Positions 17,686 through 27,529 of a stretch of 64,000 nucleotides of DNA are shown piece by piece. The notes beneath the pieces are model-generated. The model was not told the origin of the DNA. It saw only the letters and a list, made by a program, of their open reading frames with translations, and made no database searches. Each line of letters opens with the position of its first letter. Positions within the stretch are counted from its first letter, which is position 1. The stretch spans positions 22,815 through 86,814 of the forward strand of contig JAITMS010000123.1 in assembly GCA_031277255.1 (NCBI GenBank). Direction: 5' to 3'. This DNA comes from Azonexus sp. Its GTDB lineage: Bacteria; Pseudomonadota; Gammaproteobacteria; Burkholderiales; Rhodocyclaceae. A program made the position numbers and the translations under genes.

Positions 17686-17946
17686 ATGACAGCCGAGAAC
17701 GAAACGCCGCTCGATACGCGGCGGCGTTTCGTCCGCTGGCGGGGGGAAAGAGGCAATGGCTTCGTCGAATTTGATTTCGCCATCGGCGAGCCGGAGATTT
17801 TTCTCGAAATGATTTTGAGCCGGGAAGCCTACGCCGAATTTTGCGCCGTCAACCATGTCGAGATCCTGCCCCCGCGCCCGGCAGAAGTGAGCGACAGCGA
17901 CTGGGACTGGCGTCTGGCCGACGCCACCCGGATTCGTTTCAAGTAA
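17686..17946 (+). CDS. dmpK: Phenol hydroxylase assembly subunit P0
   Basis: 86 residues, matching the DmpK/P0 family: TRRRFVRWRGERGNGFVEFDFAIGEPEIFLEMILSREAYAEFCAVN and the C-terminal SDWDWRLADATRIRFK. DmpK helps load iron into the oxygenase and is not part of the active complex. Start at ATG 17686, 10 bases after dmpB; an upstream in-frame ATG at 17647 would overlap dmpB. First of six hydroxylase genes in the standard K-L-M-N-O-P order. Confidence 0.9.
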   Translation: MTAENETPLDTRRRFVRWRGERGNGFVEFDFAIGEPEIFLEMILSREAYAEFCAVNHVEILPPRPAEVSDSDWDWRLADATRIRFK

Positions 17947-17965
17947 CCGAGAAGGGAGACACACC

Positions 17966-18958
17966 ATGCAAATCGACCTGCGAACGGTCAACATCACCCC
18001 GCGCCGCCAGACTTTCGATCATCTGGCGTGGCGCTTCGGCGACAAACCGGCTTCCCGCTATCAGGAGGGCAGCTACGACATTCAGGCGGAAGAAAATCTG
18101 CACTACCGCCCGACCTGGGATCCCGATCAGCAGATTTACGACAAAGCCATCAGCAAAATCGTCATGGCCGACTGGCACGCCCTGAAAGACCCGCGCCAGT
18201 ATTACTACAACACCTGGACCATCGCCCGCGCCCGCCAGCAGGAGACGACGGAGGCCAATTTCAGCTTTATCGAATCGCGCGGCCTCGCTGATTCGATGTC
18301 CGCCGCCCTCAAGGCGACCACGCTCGAGGTGCTGATTCCCCTGCGCCACGCCGCCTGGGGGGCCAACATGAACAACTCATTCATCTGCGGCTACGGCTAT
18401 GCCGCTATCTTTACGCAAGCCTGCATGTTTCAGGCCATGGATAACCTCGGCATTGCCCAATACCTCTCCCGCCTGGGGCTGCTGCTGGGCGACACTGCGG
18501 CGCTGGACGCGGGCAAGGCCGCCTGGGTCGATGGCGCGGCATGGCAGCCGCTGCGCCGTTATATCGAAGACAGCCTCATGGTGCGCGATCCGTTCGAACT
18601 GTTCGTCGCCCAGAACGCCGCCCTGGACGGTTTGCTCTACCCGCTGGTTTACGGGCGCATCGTTGATGATTTCCTGTCGCCGCAAGGCGCTTCCGCCGTC
18701 GCCATGTTGACGCAGTTCATGAGCGACTGGTCGGTCGAAACCCAGAAATGGGTCGATGCCGTTTTGAAAACCGCCGCCGCTGAATCGGAGCATAACCGCG
18801 CGCTCCTCTGCGACTGGACAAAAGCGTGGAGCGCCCGCGCCGCCAGCGCCCTGTTGCCCGTCGCCGCGCTGGCGCTGGGCGGCGATGCCACCGCCGTGGT
18901 CGACGAGGAGATGGCCGCCTTCAAGACGCGGCTCGCCAAAACCGGTATTCAACTCTGA
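17966..18958 (+). CDS. dmpL: Phenol hydroxylase P1, oxygenase beta subunit
   Basis: 330 residues, the non-catalytic ferritin-like beta subunit of a soluble diiron monooxygenase (DmpL/PheA/TouE type). Seen: N-terminal MQIDLRTVNITPRRQTFDHLAWRFGDKPASRYQEGSYD, and the HAAWGANMNNSFICGYGYA helix. No complete diiron ligand set is present, as expected for beta. It pairs with DmpN in the oxygenase dimer. A good site (gaagggagac) precedes the ATG, 19 bases after dmpK. Confidence 0.95.
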   Translation: MQIDLRTVNITPRRQTFDHLAWRFGDKPASRYQEGSYDIQAEENLHYRPTWDPDQQIYDKAISKIVMADWHALKDPRQYYYNTWTIARARQQETTEANFSFIESRGLADSMSAALKATTLEVLIPLRHAAWGANMNNSFICGYGYAAIFTQACMFQAMDNLGIAQYLSRLGLLLGDTAALDAGKAAWVDGAAWQPLRRYIEDSLMVRDPFELFVAQNAALDGLLYPLVYGRIVDDFLSPQGASAVAMLTQFMSDWSVETQKWVDAVLKTAAAESEHNRALLCDWTKAWSARAASALLPVAALALGGDATAVVDEEMAAFKTRLAKTGIQL

Positions 18959-18968
18959 GGAAAAGACC

Positions 18969-19238
18969 ATGTCGACCGTATTTATCGCCTTGCAGGCCAA
19001 TGAAGAAACGCGTCCGATTATCGACGCCATCGTCCGCGACAACCCGGCGGCGGTGGTCAACCGCGAACCGGCGATGGTCAAGATCGACGCGCCGGGACGG
19101 CTCACCATCCGCCGCCAGACCGTCGAGGAAGAACTGGGCCGCCCGTATGACTTGCAGGAATTGCAGGTCAATCTCATCACCATATCCGGCCATGTAGACG
19201 AGGATGAAGACAGCTTCAGCCTGCACTGGAACAGTTAA
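18969..19238 (+). CDS. dmpM: Phenol hydroxylase P2, regulatory/coupling protein
   Basis: 89 residues, matching the cofactor-less effector protein family (DmpM/MmoB): STVFIALQANEETRPIIDAIVRDNPAAVVNREPAMVKIDAPGRLTI. It binds the oxygenase and couples electron use to hydroxylation. Starts at ATG 18969 with TGAGG upstream, 10 bases after dmpL. Length is normal (about 90). Confidence 0.95.
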   Translation: MSTVFIALQANEETRPIIDAIVRDNPAAVVNREPAMVKIDAPGRLTIRRQTVEEELGRPYDLQELQVNLITISGHVDEDEDSFSLHWNS

Positions 19239-19248
19239 GGAAATAGCA

Positions 19249-20769
19249 ATGGACATGAAAACAGACAAAAAAAAGTTGGGCCTCAAGGAAAAATACAAGC
19301 TCCTGACCCGCGATCTCGGCTGGGAAACCACGTATCACACGGCGGACGAGGTTTTTCCCTACGTCAAATACGAAGGCATCAAGGTGCACGACTGGGGCAA
19401 GTGGGAAGATCCCTTCCGCCTGACGATGGACGCCTACTGGAAATACCAGGCCGAGAAGGAGCGCAAATACTACGCCATCATCGACGCCCACGCTCAGAAC
19501 AACGGCCATTTGCACATCACGGATGCCCGTTATTTATCGGCCCTGAAACTTTTCGTGCAAGCCATCAGCCCCGGCGAGTACGCGGCAGGCAAGGGCTTTG
19601 CCCGGCTGGGCCGCGAGTTTCCCGGCGTCGGCCCGCGTGTCGCCTGCCAGATGCAGGCCATTGACGAAATCCGCCACGCCCAGACGCAGATTCACGCCAT
19701 GTCGAACTACAACAAGTTCTACAACGGCTTTCACGCCTTTGCCGACGCCCGTGACCGCATGTGGTACTGCTCCCTGCCGCGCTCCTTCTTTGATGATGCG
19801 CTGTCGGCGGGGCCGTTTGAATTTATGATCGCCATCGGCTTCAGCTTTGAGTATGTGCTTACTAACCTGCTGTTCGTCCCTTTCATGTCCGGCGCTGCCT
19901 ACAACGGCGACATGGCGACCGTGACCTTCGGCTTTTCGGCGCAGTCGGACGAAGCCCGCCATATGACCTTGGGCCTGGAGTGCATCAAGTTCATGCTGGA
20001 GCAGGACCCGGACAATCTGCCCATCGTCCAGCGCTGGATCGACAAGTGGTTCTGGCGTGGTTTCCGCATCCTCGGCGTGGTCGGCACGATGATGGACTAC
20101 ATGTTGCCCAAGCGCGTCATGTCGTGGCGCGAGGCGTTTGAAATTTACGGCGCGGGCAATGGCGGCGCTCTGTTCAACGACCTCGCCCGTTACGGCGTGC
20201 GGCTGCCGCTGGAATGGAACGACGCCGTCAAGGCGCTCGACCACATGACCCATCAGCTCAATCTCGGCCTCTACCAGTGGAGTTTCGGCACCGCCTTCCA
20301 CACCGGCATTCCGTCCGATGAGGATATGGCCTGGCTCTCAAAGAAATATCCCGATACCTTCGACAAGTATTACCGCCCGCGCTGGGAGCACATCAAAAAA
20401 TTGAAGGAAGCCGGGACGCCGTTCGTCAATACTGGCCTCGCCAAGCTCTGCCAGGTCTGCCAGATTCCGACGCCCTACACCGAGCCGGATGACCCGACTG
20501 CGCTCTGCCTGCGCGAAAGCGAATACAAGGGCGAGCTTTATCACTTCTGCTCCGACGGCTGCCAGCGCATTTTCCATGACGAGCCGGAAAAATACATTCA
20601 GGCTGTCCTGCCCATGCCGCAACTGTTCCAGCCGCCGCTTGGCGGCGACATCGGCGCCTGGATGAACTGGGTCGGCCTGAAAAACGGCGTCGACAACGGC
20701 GATTACGACGGTTCCGAAGACCAGAAGAATTTTGCCGCGTGGCGCGCCACCGCCACCAGCAACCAGTGA
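19249..20769 (+). CDS. dmpN: Phenol hydroxylase P3, diiron oxygenase alpha subunit
   Basis: 506 residues, catalytic subunit that hydroxylates phenols to catechols. The full diiron ligand set is visible: Glu110 (PGEY), Glu140 and His143 (DEIRH), Glu201 (FEYVLTN), Glu235 and His238 (DEARH). The C-terminal part has a YHS-like zinc segment (CQVCQ at about 399-403, later CSDGCQRIFHDEPEKY). Start ATG 19249 follows aaggaaatagca; in-frame starts upstream would overlap dmpM. It sits between dmpM and dmpO as in the canonical operon. Confidence 0.97.
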   Translation: MDMKTDKKKLGLKEKYKLLTRDLGWETTYHTADEVFPYVKYEGIKVHDWGKWEDPFRLTMDAYWKYQAEKERKYYAIIDAHAQNNGHLHITDARYLSALKLFVQAISPGEYAAGKGFARLGREFPGVGPRVACQMQAIDEIRHAQTQIHAMSNYNKFYNGFHAFADARDRMWYCSLPRSFFDDALSAGPFEFMIAIGFSFEYVLTNLLFVPFMSGAAYNGDMATVTFGFSAQSDEARHMTLGLECIKFMLEQDPDNLPIVQRWIDKWFWRGFRILGVVGTMMDYMLPKRVMSWREAFEIYGAGNGGALFNDLARYGVRLPLEWNDAVKALDHMTHQLNLGLYQWSFGTAFHTGIPSDEDMAWLSKKYPDTFDKYYRPRWEHIKKLKEAGTPFVNTGLAKLCQVCQIPTPYTEPDDPTALCLRESEYKGELYHFCSDGCQRIFHDEPEKYIQAVLPMPQLFQPPLGGDIGAWMNWVGLKNGVDNGDYDGSEDQKNFAAWRATATSNQ

Positions 20770-20789
20770 TTCGGCAAAGGAGAGAGATC

Positions 20790-21140
20790 ATGGCAGTGGC
20801 TTCGACCAAACCCTATATCGGCGCGCCGCGTGACACCGTCGCTAATTTCAACGGCAAACAGCTCGTTTATGTCTGCTGGGAGCATCACCTGCTTTTCGCT
20901 TCGTCGCTGATGTTCTGCGTCGAGCCGGAGATGACTCTGGGCGATTTTTTGCACCATACCGTCAGGCCGCTGTTGGAAGCCGACCCGGACAGCGCCGCGC
21001 TCGACTTTACGCGGGCCGAATGGCAAAAGGCAAAAATTGCCTGGACGCCCGATTTCAACGCCAGCCTCGCCGCCAATGGCATCCGCCACAAGGAACTGCT
21101 GCGCTTCCACACGCCGGGACTCAACAGTCTGGGGGCGTGA
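20790..21140 (+). CDS. dmpO: Phenol hydroxylase P4, oxygenase gamma subunit
   Basis: 116 residues, DmpO family: small gamma subunit that packs against the alpha-beta dimer. Seen: the TVANFNGKQLVYVCWEHHLLFASSLMFCV and MTLGDFLHHTVRPLLEADPD blocks. AAAGGAGAG precedes the ATG at 20790. Twenty bases after dmpN. Confidence 0.94.
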   Translation: MAVASTKPYIGAPRDTVANFNGKQLVYVCWEHHLLFASSLMFCVEPEMTLGDFLHHTVRPLLEADPDSAALDFTRAEWQKAKIAWTPDFNASLAANGIRHKELLRFHTPGLNSLGA

Positions 21141-21164
21141 ATCGGGAATCAGGAATCCGTAAAT

Positions 21165-22223
21165 ATGACTTATCAACTGACCATTGAACCCCTGGGCCAG
21201 ACTGTCGCGGTCGAGGCCGGGCAGACGCTGCTCGACGCCGCCTTGCGGGCTGGTGTTTATTTGCCCCACGCCTGTTGTCACGGCCTTTGCGCCACCTGCA
21301 AGGTGCAGGTGGTCGAGGGCGACATCGAGCACGGCAAGGCGTCGAGTTTTGCCCTCATGGATTTCGAGCGCGAGGAGGGCAAATGTCTTGCCTGCTGTGC
21401 AAGAGCGGAAAGCGATGTTGTCATCGAGGCGGAAATCGAAGAAGACCCCGATTCGGAAAATCTGCCGGTGAGCGACTTCGCTGGCGTGGTGACGGCGATT
21501 GAAACCCTGACGCCGACCATCAAGGCCGTCCGCATCACGCTCGATGCCGCCGGAATGCGCTTTCAGGCCGGGCAGTACATCAATCTCGAATTGCCGGAAG
21601 GCATCGGCAGCCGCGCTTTTTCCATTGCCAGCCCGCCTGCCGCCAGTCCTGAAATCGAGCTGAACGTCCGCATCGTGCCGGGTGGTCAGGGTACGACCTA
21701 CATCCACGAGCAGATGCGGGTCGGCGAAAAAATCCGCCTGACCGGGCCGTATGGCCGCTTCTTCGTCAAAAAGTCGGCGCGGACGCCGGTGCTGTTCATG
21801 GCCGGTGGTTCGGGCCTCTCCAGCCCGCGTTCGATGATTCTCGACCTGCTTGACGAAGGCTTTGCCCTGCCCATCACGCTGGTCTACGGCCAGCGCCATC
21901 GCGGCGAGCTGTATGACCACGAGCAGTTTGTCGAGCTGGCGGCCCGGCACGCCAATTTCACCTATCTCCCGGCGCTCTCCGATGAGCCGCCGGAGAGCGA
22001 TTGGACGGGTTTTCGCGGCTTTGTTCACGAAGCGGCGAAGGCGCATTTCAACAACGATTTCCGGGGCTGGAAGGCGTATCTGTGCGGGCCGCCGCAGATG
22101 GTCGATGCCGCGATCACAGCCTTGATGCAGGGGCGTCTGTTCGAGCGCGACATTTACACCGAGAAATTCATTTCGGCAGCCGATGCGCAACAGGTGCGCA
22201 GTCCGCTGTTCCGTTCCCTCTGA
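21165..22223 (+). CDS. dmpP: Phenol hydroxylase P5, NAD(P)H-dependent reductase
   Basis: 352 residues: N-terminal plant-type [2Fe-2S] domain (Cys37, Cys42, Cys45, Cys77), FAD domain (RAFSIASPP, the RxYSxxS-type flavin motif with F for Y) and NAD-binding domain (LFMAGGSGLSSPRSMILDLL; LCGPPQM). It passes electrons from NAD(P)H to DmpN. ATG at 21165; site caggaa. Length matches DmpP (353). Confidence 0.96.
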   Translation: MTYQLTIEPLGQTVAVEAGQTLLDAALRAGVYLPHACCHGLCATCKVQVVEGDIEHGKASSFALMDFEREEGKCLACCARAESDVVIEAEIEEDPDSENLPVSDFAGVVTAIETLTPTIKAVRITLDAAGMRFQAGQYINLELPEGIGSRAFSIASPPAASPEIELNVRIVPGGQGTTYIHEQMRVGEKIRLTGPYGRFFVKKSARTPVLFMAGGSGLSSPRSMILDLLDEGFALPITLVYGQRHRGELYDHEQFVELAARHANFTYLPALSDEPPESDWTGFRGFVHEAAKAHFNNDFRGWKAYLCGPPQMVDAAITALMQGRLFERDIYTEKFISAADAQQVRSPLFRSL

Positions 22224-22236
22224 ATCAGGAGTTGCC

Positions 22237-23697
22237 ATGCAAGGGATCAAAAATTTCATCAACGGCGAATTTGTCGACGCCGCGACGGGCAAGCATTTCG
22301 AGAAGCGCTCGCCGGTCGATGGCAAGGTCATCGCCCATATCGCCGAGGCCGGCCAGGCCGATGTCGACGCCGCCGTGGTCGCGGCGCAGGAGGCGCTCAA
22401 GGGCGAGTGGGGCAAACTCACCGTCGATCAGCGCGTCGACCTGCTTTACGGCGTCGCCAACGAAATCAGCCGCCGTTTCGAGGATTTTGTTGCCGCCGAA
22501 ATGGCCGATACCGGCCAGCCTCGGCATGTCATGACGAGCGCCTTCATTCCGCGCGGGGCGGCCAATTTCAAGGTTTTTGCCGATATCATCAAGAATGTGC
22601 CGAACGAATCTTTCCCGATGGCCACACCGGATGGCCGCGGCGCGCTGAATTACGCGATTCGTGTACCCAAGGGTGTCATTGCGGTCATCAGCCCGTGGAA
22701 CGCGCCGTTTCTGCTGATGACCTGGAAAGTCGGCCCGGCGCTCGCCTGCGGCAATACGGTGGTCGTCAAGCCTTCGGAAGAAACACCGATGACGACGACG
22801 CTCCTGGGCGAAGTGATGAACACGGTTGGCATGCCCAAGGGCGTCTACAACGTCATCCACGGCTTTGGCCCCGATTCGGCGGGGGAATTTCTGACCCGGC
22901 ATCCCTTGGTCGACGCCATCACCTTCACCGGCGAAACCCGCACCGGCACGGCGATTATGAAGGCCGCCGCCGAAGGGGTGCGCGATGTGTCGTTTGAACT
23001 GGGCGGCAAAAACGCCGGTATCGTCTTTGCCGACACCGATTTCACGGCGGCGGTCGAGGGGATTTTCCGCTCCGCCTTCTTGAATTCCGGTCAGGTTTGT
23101 CTGGGCACCGAGCGCGTCTATGTCGAGCGCCCGATTTTCGAGCGTTTTGTCCTGGCGCTCAAAGCCAAATGCGAAGCGGTCAAGTTTGGCCGACCCGACG
23201 ATCACGCGGCCAATTATGGCCCGCTCATCAGCGATGAACATCGGCAAAAAGTGCTGTCCTACTACAGCAAAGCGGTCGAGGAGGGCGCTACCGTCGTCAC
23301 CGGCGGCGGCATCCCGCCCATGTCGGCGGATCTTGCGGGCGGCAACTGGATTCAACCGACCATCTGGACGGGGCTGCCGGAAACAGCGGCGGTGGTGCGC
23401 GAGGAAATTTTCGGCCCGTGCTGCCACATCCGCCCCTTTGAGAGCGAAGACGAAGTCGTCAATCTCGCCAATGCCACGGATTACGGGCTGTCGACGACGA
23501 TCTGGACGAGCGACCTGTCTCGCGCCCATCGCCTCGCGGCCAGGATTGACGTTGGCGTTACCTGGGTCAATAGCTGGTTCCTGCGCGATTTGCGCACGGC
23601 TTTTGGCGGCGCCAAACAATCCGGCATCGGCCGCGAAGGCGGCGTGCATTCGCTGGAGTTCTACACCGAAACACGCAATATCTGCGTCAAACTCTAA
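22237..23697 (+). CDS. dmpC: 2-hydroxymuconic semialdehyde dehydrogenase
   Basis: 486-residue aldehyde dehydrogenase. Seen: the cofactor block ISPWNAPFLLMTWKVGPALACGNTVVVKPSEETP, general base Glu in FELGGKNAG, nucleophile Cys in NSGQVCLGTERVYV. The sequence is of the DmpC/XylG subgroup, oxidising the ring-fission product to 2-hydroxymuconate (4-oxalocrotonate enol). Start ATG 22237 after tcaggagttgcc. With no dmpD hydrolase in the window, this oxidative branch is the only visible route onwards. Confidence 0.95.
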   Translation: MQGIKNFINGEFVDAATGKHFEKRSPVDGKVIAHIAEAGQADVDAAVVAAQEALKGEWGKLTVDQRVDLLYGVANEISRRFEDFVAAEMADTGQPRHVMTSAFIPRGAANFKVFADIIKNVPNESFPMATPDGRGALNYAIRVPKGVIAVISPWNAPFLLMTWKVGPALACGNTVVVKPSEETPMTTTLLGEVMNTVGMPKGVYNVIHGFGPDSAGEFLTRHPLVDAITFTGETRTGTAIMKAAAEGVRDVSFELGGKNAGIVFADTDFTAAVEGIFRSAFLNSGQVCLGTERVYVERPIFERFVLALKAKCEAVKFGRPDDHAANYGPLISDEHRQKVLSYYSKAVEEGATVVTGGGIPPMSADLAGGNWIQPTIWTGLPETAAVVREEIFGPCCHIRPFESEDEVVNLANATDYGLSTTIWTSDLSRAHRLAARIDVGVTWVNSWFLRDLRTAFGGAKQSGIGREGGVHSLEFYTETRNICVKL

Positions 23698-23706
23698 GAG
23701 GTTTGT

Positions 23707-24504
23707 ATGGATGACAAGACGATTCGGCGCTACGGCGACGAACTTTACGAAGCCTGGCTGACCCGCCGCACCGTGCCACCGCTGCTGGAGCGCGAGCCGG
23801 AAATGACGCTGGATGACGCCTACGGCATCCAGTTGCGCATGATCGAGCGGCGGGTGGCGGCGGGTGAGTCCATCGTCGGCAAGAAAATCGGCGTCACGAG
23901 TAAGCCGGTGCAGGAGTTTCTCGGCGTTTTTCAGCCCGATTTCGGCCAGTTGACCTCCGGCATGGTGTATCAGGAAGGCGAGACCATTGATCTGGGCAAG
24001 CTCATCCAGCCGAAGGCCGAGGCCGAACTCGCCTTCGTGCTCAAGGATGACCTGATCGGCCCCGGGATTACGGCGATGGACGTGATCCGCGCCACCGATT
24101 ATGTCGCGCCCTGCTTCGAGATTGTCGATTCACGCATCACCGACTGGCGGATCAAGATTCAGGATACCGTCGCCGACAACGCCTCTTGCGGCGTTTACGT
24201 CATCGGCCAAACGCGCGGCGACCCGCGGCGGATCGATATCACGCTGGCGGGCATGGTGCTGGAAAAGAACGGCGAGCTGTTTTCGACCGGCGTCGGCGCC
24301 GCCGTCCAGGGTTCGCCGGCCAATGCCGTGGCCTGGCTGGCCAACACGCTGGGCCGGCAGGGCATCCCTTTTCGCGCTGGCGAGGTCATCTTGTCCGGCT
24401 CGCAATCGGCGCTGGTGCCGGTGGCCGATGGCGATGAGCTGGTGTGCGCTGTCGGCGGTCTTGGCTGCTGCCGCGTCAGGTTTGCCGGAAGGAGCGCGGT
24501 ATGA
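23707..24504 (+). CDS. dmpE: 2-oxopent-4-enoate hydratase
   Basis: 265 residues of the hydratase/decarboxylase (MhpD-like) superfamily. KKIGVTSKPVQEFLGVFQPDFGQLTSGMVY and the metal-binding KAEAELAFVL (E-x-E) are typical of DmpE/XylJ, which hydrates 2-hydroxypenta-2,4-dienoate to 4-hydroxy-2-oxovalerate. It overlaps dmpH by four bases. DmpE and DmpH act as a complex in the known pathways, consistent with the coupling. Confidence 0.93.
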   Translation: MDDKTIRRYGDELYEAWLTRRTVPPLLEREPEMTLDDAYGIQLRMIERRVAAGESIVGKKIGVTSKPVQEFLGVFQPDFGQLTSGMVYQEGETIDLGKLIQPKAEAELAFVLKDDLIGPGITAMDVIRATDYVAPCFEIVDSRITDWRIKIQDTVADNASCGVYVIGQTRGDPRRIDITLAGMVLEKNGELFSTGVGAAVQGSPANAVAWLANTLGRQGIPFRAGEVILSGSQSALVPVADGDELVCAVGGLGCCRVRFAGRSAV

Positions 24505-25301
24505 GCCAATTGACGCTTTCCCGCGAGGACATCGTGCGCCTCTCTGAACGGGTCGAAGGGGCGCAATTGCACGCTTGCCCCATCCCCAAACTGACCGATG
24601 ACTATCCGGCCATGACGGTTGCCGACGGCTACGCCGTGCAGGCCGAATTGCGCCGCCGTTACATCGCCCGCGGTCACCGGCTGGTCGGCTGGAAAGCCGG
24701 GCTGACCTCACAGGCGAAGATGCGGCAAATGGGCGTCAATGCGCCTTCCATCGGTTTTCTCACCGACCGCATGGCGCGGCCCGAAAATTCGGCGATCACG
24801 ACTTCCGACCTGGTGCATCCGCGCGTCGAATGTGAAATTGCCTTCGTCACCGGGCAGACCTTGCGTGGCCCCGGCTGCACCCGGCAGGATGTCCTTGCGG
24901 CGACGGCCTATGTCTTGCCAGCGGTCGAAATCATCGACTCGCGCTTTGCCGGGTTCAAGTTCGATCTGCCCAGCGTCATTGCCGATAACGGCTCGTCCGC
25001 CCGCTATGTCGGTGGTGGCCGTCCGCGCTACGCCCAGGATCTCGACCTGCGAACGCTGGGCGTGGTCATGGAAAAAAACGGCGAAATGGTGGCTATGGCC
25101 GCCAGCGCCGCCGTCATGGGCCATCCGGCGGAGGCGATCGCCATGCTGGTCAATATCCTCGCCGAGCAGGGCGAGGAGCTGGCGGCGGGCAGCTTCGTGA
25201 TGAGCGGCGGCATTACCGAAGCCATCCCGGTCAAGCCCGGCGACAACGTGATTGCGCGCTTTCAGGAACTGGGCAGCGTGTCCATGCGCTTTATCGAATA
25301 A
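24501..25301 (+). CDS. dmpH: 4-oxalocrotonate decarboxylase
   Basis: 266 residues, same superfamily as dmpE but of the DmpH/XylI type: VGWKAGLTSQAKMRQMGVNAPSIGFLTDRM, and the metal-site HPRVECEIAFV. It decarboxylates 4-oxalocrotonate to 2-hydroxypenta-2,4-dienoate. Begins at ATG 24501 inside the dmpE stop (ATGA). In the classical order dmpH follows dmpG; here it follows dmpE directly. Confidence 0.93.
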   Translation: MSQLTLSREDIVRLSERVEGAQLHACPIPKLTDDYPAMTVADGYAVQAELRRRYIARGHRLVGWKAGLTSQAKMRQMGVNAPSIGFLTDRMARPENSAITTSDLVHPRVECEIAFVTGQTLRGPGCTRQDVLAATAYVLPAVEIIDSRFAGFKFDLPSVIADNGSSARYVGGGRPRYAQDLDLRTLGVVMEKNGEMVAMAASAAVMGHPAEAIAMLVNILAEQGEELAAGSFVMSGGITEAIPVKPGDNVIARFQELGSVSMRFIE

Positions 25302-25328
25302 CAAACGACCCCACTGAGGAGAGTATTG

Positions 25329-25568
25329 ATGCCAATTATCGAAATGCACCTGATGCAAGGGCGCAGCAAAGAACAAAAGCGCAAGGCCGCCCGGATGGTG
25401 ACGGAAGCGGTCATTCAATCGCTGGGCGTGCGGCCCGAAAGCGTCCGTATCCTGATTACCGAACACAGCCCGGAGGAATTTTCCGTGGCCGGGGTGACGA
25501 TGGGCGCCAAGGCCGAAAGCAGCGGTACAGCCGATGCCGACAAGGAGATCGACTATGAAGAAAGTTAA
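25329..25568 (+). CDS. dmpI: 4-oxalocrotonate tautomerase
   Basis: 79 residues. After Met removal the catalytic residues fall at canonical positions: Pro1, Arg11, Arg39, Phe50, so this should isomerise 2-hydroxymuconate to 4-oxalocrotonate. It is about 16 residues longer than the usual 62-residue enzyme, with an Asp/Glu-rich tail ([13 protein letters not shown]) that overlaps the dmpF start by 14 bases. ATG 25329 follows gaggagagtattg; a TTG three bases earlier is the alternative but would displace Pro1. Confidence 0.92.
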   Translation: MPIIEMHLMQGRSKEQKRKAARMVTEAVIQSLGVRPESVRILITEHSPEEFSVAGVTMGAKAESSGTADADKEIDYEES

Positions 25569-26472
25569 ATGCGCCTTGATCGGCTCCGGCAATATCGGCG
25601 CCGATCTCATTTACAAAATCCAGCGCAGCCCGTTTCTTGAGCCGGTCTGGATGGTCGGCATCGACCCCGCTTCGGAGGGTTTGCGGCGCGCCGCCGGGAT
25701 CGGCCTGAAAACGACGGCGGCAGGCGTCGATGGCCTCTTGCCGCATATTCTGGCCGACAACATCCAGATCGCCTTTGACGCCACTTCGGCCTATGTCCAT
25801 GCCGAAAATTCACGCAAACTCAATGCTCTGGGCGTGATGATGATCGACCTTACGCCCGCCGCCATCGGCCCGCTCTGCGTGCCGCCGGTCAATCTGCGCG
25901 AACACGCCGACCGGGTGGAGATGAATGTGAACATGATTTCCTGCGCCGGTCAGGCGACCATTCCGATCGTCTTTGCCGTTTCCAGAGTGCAGAGCGTCGC
26001 TTACGGCGAGATCATTGCCAGCCTCGCCTCCAAATCCGTCGGCCCCGGCACGCGCGCCAATCTCGATGAATTCACCTACACCACGTCGAGCGCCATCGAG
26101 CAGGTTGGCGGGGCGAGGAAAGGCAAGGCGCTGGCCATCATCAACCCGGCGGAACCGCCGATGCTGATGCGCAACACCATCTACTGCCTGACCGACGAAG
26201 AACCCGACCAGAAGCGAATTAGCGAATCCATCGAGGAGATGATCGGCGAAGTGCGGAAATACGTGCCGGGTTACCGGCTGGTCAACGGCCCGCTGTTCGA
26301 CGGCAAGAAAGTCGCTGTCTTCATGGAGGTTTCGGGCTTGGGCGATTACCTGCCGAAATATGCCGGCAATCTCGACATTATGACCGCGGCGGCGACGCGC
26401 ACGGCGGAGATGTTCGCCGAAGAAATCCTCACCGGGAAAATCCAGTTGCAGCCCTTGAAGGAGGCTGCGTAA
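25555..26472 (+). CDS. dmpF: Acetaldehyde dehydrogenase (acylating)
   Basis: 305 residues. N-terminal NAD-binding [13 protein letters not shown] and catalytic Cys in [11 protein letters not shown] identify the DmpF/MhpF family, converting acetaldehyde, NAD+ and CoA to acetyl-CoA. It channels acetaldehyde from DmpG in a heterotetramer. ATG 25555 (after caaggagatcgact) lies inside the dmpI end; stop and dmpG start overlap by one base (TAATG). Confidence 0.96.
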   Translation: MKKVKCALIGSGNIGADLIYKIQRSPFLEPVWMVGIDPASEGLRRAAGIGLKTTAAGVDGLLPHILADNIQIAFDATSAYVHAENSRKLNALGVMMIDLTPAAIGPLCVPPVNLREHADRVEMNVNMISCAGQATIPIVFAVSRVQSVAYGEIIASLASKSVGPGTRANLDEFTYTTSSAIEQVGGARKGKALAIINPAEPPMLMRNTIYCLTDEEPDQKRISESIEEMIGEVRKYVPGYRLVNGPLFDGKKVAVFMEVSGLGDYLPKYAGNLDIMTAAATRTAEMFAEEILTGKIQLQPLKEAA

Positions 26473-27527
26473 TGAGCGAAAACACCCTACGCGGTCGCAA
26501 GATTATCCTCCACGACATGTGCCTGCGCGATGGTATGCACGCCAAGGGCGAGCAGATCAGCACCGAGGAAATGGCGCGGATCGCCACGGCGCTTGATGAC
26601 GCTGGCGTGCCGCTCATCCAGGTCAGCCACGGCGCGGGTCTGGGCGGCAATTCCCTGCAACACGGCTTTGCCCCGCACAGTAACGAAGAATACTGGGATG
26701 CGGTGATTCCCCGCCTCAAACAGGCCAAGGCCTCGGTGCTGCTCCTGCCCGGCCTCGGCACCATGAAAGAATTGCAATCGGCTTGGGATCACGGCGTGCG
26801 TAGCGTCCACGTCGCCACCCATTGCACCGAAGCCGACACCTCGCCGCAGCACATTGCCTATGCCCGCAAGCTCGGCATGGACACCACCGGTTTCCTGATG
26901 ATGGCCCATCTGAATACGCCGACAGGGCTGGCCGAGCAGGGCAAACTCATGGAGTCCTACGGCGCGCATAGTGTTTACATCACCGATTCGGCGGGCTACC
27001 TGCTGCCGGAAGATGTCAAGACGCGGGTTGCGGCGCTGCGCGATGTCTTGCAGCCGGAAACCGAAATCGGTTTTCACGGCCACAACAACATGGGCATGGG
27101 CATTGCCAATTCGCTCGCCGCCATTGCCGCCGGGGCCACGCGCATCGACGCTTCGGTCGGCGGCCTGGGCGCGGGCGCGGGCAATACGCCGCTCGAAGTG
27201 TTCGTCGCCGTCTGCGAGCGCATGGGCATCGTCACCGGCTGCGACCTGTTCAAGCTGATGGATATGGCCGAGGAGATCATCTTCCCGCTCATGGATCACA
27301 TCGTCCGCGTCGACCGCGCCTCGCTGACGCTGGGTTTCGCTGGCGTCTATTCGACCTTCCTGCTCCACGCCAATCGCGCCGCCGCCCGCTTTGGCATCCC
27401 GGCCCGCGATATTCTGGTCGAACTGGGCCGCAAAAAAATGATCGGCGGGCAAGAGGATATGATTATCGACACCGCCATGACGATGGCCAAAGCGCGCGGA
27501 CTGCTGAAAGAAACGGTAGCGGCCTGA
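26472..27527 (+). CDS. dmpG: 4-hydroxy-2-oxovalerate aldolase
   Basis: 351 residues, HMG-CoA-lyase-like TIM barrel of the DmpG/MhpE type. Seen: [16 protein letters not shown] (RDGMH with catalytic and metal residues) and the metal-binding GFHGHNNMG. It cleaves 4-hydroxy-2-oxovalerate to pyruvate and acetaldehyde. Translationally coupled to dmpF and followed after 2 bases by an SDR gene. Confidence 0.96.
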   Translation: MSENTLRGRKIILHDMCLRDGMHAKGEQISTEEMARIATALDDAGVPLIQVSHGAGLGGNSLQHGFAPHSNEEYWDAVIPRLKQAKASVLLLPGLGTMKELQSAWDHGVRSVHVATHCTEADTSPQHIAYARKLGMDTTGFLMMAHLNTPTGLAEQGKLMESYGAHSVYITDSAGYLLPEDVKTRVAALRDVLQPETEIGFHGHNNMGMGIANSLAAIAAGATRIDASVGGLGAGAGNTPLEVFVAVCERMGIVTGCDLFKLMDMAEEIIFPLMDHIVRVDRASLTLGFAGVYSTFLLHANRAAARFGIPARDILVELGRKKMIGGQEDMIIDTAMTMAKARGLLKETVAA

Positions 27528-27529
27528 AT

